64,000 nt of DNA, taken from contig NW_025946100.1 of the NCBI RefSeq assembly GCF_000764305.2, positions 124,001 to 188,000 of the forward strand, in the 5' to 3' direction. Position 1 is the first letter of the stretch, and the number at the start of each line of letters is the position of its first letter. This stretch comes from Hyalella azteca (taxonomy: Eukaryota > Arthropoda > Malacostraca > Amphipoda > Hyalellidae). Below are positions 63,331-64,000 of the stretch, piece by piece. The position numbers and the translations under genes were made by a program. The notes under the pieces were generated by a model. The model was given only the letters and a program-made list of their open reading frames with translations, did no database searches and had not been told where the DNA came from.

Positions 63331-63500
63331 TTTCAGGATGAGGTGAGTAACGCCGGTACCTACACAATTTATTGTTATCATCCCTCATACTATGTTATCC
63401 TCTTCAGGATGAGGTGAGTGAGGCTGGCACCTACACAATTTATTGTTATCACCTTTCATACTATATTATCCTCTTCAGGATGAGGTGAGTGAGGCTGGCA
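63331..63500 (+). repeat. 71-bp tandem triplication across the exon R acceptor
   Basis: Three copies of pyrimidine tract, TTCAG, GATGAG, GTGAGT and the following GGYACCTACACAAT lie at exact 71-bp spacing. Exon-start positions are 63337, 63408 and 63479. In each, GATGAG is bounded by an AG acceptor and a GTGAGT donor word. Only the third continues into a long open frame; the first two run into TGA if read through. All three acceptors would start with the same Asp-Glu codons. Confidence 0.9.
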
Positions 63501-63640
63501 CCTACACAATCGACAAGGAGTCTTCCCCTGACGCGGATAAGCCTCAAGCCGACATCGAAGGCGCCTTCAGACACGCCGCGCTGGCTGAGGAGGCGACGGC
63601 GTACGGCAGCGCCAACACGCCGCTCTGGGACACTGCTGAG
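63479..63640 (+). CDS. Cep170-like: Exon R, GTYTID-motif exon, CEP170-like
   Basis: The acceptor (ATTATCCTCTTCAG) ends at 63478. Phase 0 entry gives DEVSEAGTYTIDKESS, PDADKPQADIEGAFRHAAL and AEEATAYGSANTPLWDTAE. Human CEP170 has a GTYTIE motif followed by an acidic stretch and a short KVFG-type helix, downstream of the FTIEF motif. The same order here (exon K then R) supports the family call. The donor is placed at CTGAG|GTTATT, phase 0, which is weak. The open frame continues about 47 hydrophobic codons to a TAG at 63785, so a retained-intron or alternative C-terminus is possible. The rest of the protein, including any microtubule-binding C-terminus, would lie beyond the window. Confidence 0.75.
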
Positions 63641-64000
63641 GTTATTACAACATTCATATTAGCGGTGTCGGCGTTGATAAAGCCATTAAACTTCTCGAAT
63701 ATTCTGAACATTGCAGAATTGTTGCAGCTGTTGCGGGTCTCGAACATGCAGCTCACTGCCCCAATTTTACTGCTCTTAACCGCCTAGCCACCTCACCGAT
63801 TTTGATCGAACTGTCGCAGGGAGCTGGGATCAAGCCCATAACTTGATGCTCTAATCTTTGTACTCTGAACTGTAATCGAAGGGCCATAACCATGAAGCTC
63901 GCGCGATGCAGAAATGATGACTTAATTGTCTCGCCTCAGTTTGAAATGGTTATGTTCTTATTCGAGCACAATAGCACTCTTTATTCTTGACTGTTATCCC
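63641..64000. other. Start of the next intron, right edge
   Basis: No further exon was recognised in the last 360 bases. The gene is incomplete here: no poly-A signal or convincing terminal exon was seen. Confidence 0.5.

Larger units (their letters stand above)
14544..64000 (+). other. Putative multi-promoter CEP170-like gene, continues past the right edge
   Basis: This entry groups the coding exons listed separately. The order is A, B, C, D, E, F, (G), (I), (J), K, K2, (M), L, N, O, P, Q, R; brackets mark putative alternative first exons. Exit and entry phases agree at every proposed junction: A-B-C-D are all phase 0; D-E-F-K, and G, I and J to K, are phase 1; K-K2-L and M-L are phase 0; L-N is phase 1; N-O-P are phase 2; P-Q-R are phase 0. 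The protein is Ser/Thr/Pro/Arg-rich, with no transmembrane segment or enzyme motif seen. The CEP170 assignment rests on two short motifs, in exons K and R. Known CEP170 is a centrosome and microtubule-associated protein. The linkage of exons A-D to K-R is inferred from strand, phase and composition only, so two adjacent genes remain possible. Confidence 0.55.

Overview
The window looks like part of a nuclear genome of an arthropod. Coding blocks are short, bounded by GT/AG (once GC/AG) splice signals, and separated by kilobases of AT-rich, repeat-laden sequence. There are no operons, bacterial-style gene packing or ribosome-binding sites. A TCAGT initiator with a correctly spaced downstream element supports arthropod. 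A crustacean is possible but not shown.

I read the coding content as one long plus-strand gene that runs off the right edge. I reconstructed 18 coding exons by following open frame, splice consensus and codon phase. Their protein is very rich in Ser, Thr, Pro and Arg and looks disordered. Two short conserved motifs suggest a CEP170-like centrosome/microtubule protein: an FTIEL block at about 52.2 kb and a GTYTID block at about 63.5 kb. Human CEP170 carries FTIEF and GTYTIE motifs in the same order. The FHA domain expected at the N-terminus of CEP170 was not found.

Layout: 1-14.4 kb is non-coding, with small repeats and a 160-bp tandem duplication. Exons A, B, C and D lie at 14.5, 16.5, 17.0 and 23.9 kb, with a mariner-type MITE beside exon A. 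Exons E and F at 25.3 and 27.1 kb are phase 1-1 cassettes. Exon G at 28.8 kb looks like an alternative first exon. From 30 to 44.7 kb there is no convincing gene but many minisatellites. Exons I (44.8 kb) and J (50.1 kb) are further alternative first exons. Exons K and K2 (52.0 and 54.3 kb) start the common part. Exon M (58.2 kb) is another alternative first exon, 2 kb downstream of a GA-rich Inr/DPE promoter candidate. Exons L, N, O, P, Q and R (59.8-63.6 kb) follow.

Two patterns deserve attention. First, there are at least five start-codon exons with in-frame upstream stops. Their exit phases match the next common exon: phase 1 into K for G, I and J, phase 0 into B for A, and phase 0 into L for M. 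This suggests a multi-promoter gene with interchangeable disordered N-termini. Second, splice-site-bearing segments are tandemly multiplied at four separate places (25.6, 50.6, 59.8 and 63.3 kb). The exon at 50.1-51.5 kb has also been rearranged with a copy of the exon at 61.4 kb, which introduces a stop. All of this was read by eye; no alignment, gene predictor or expression data were available.
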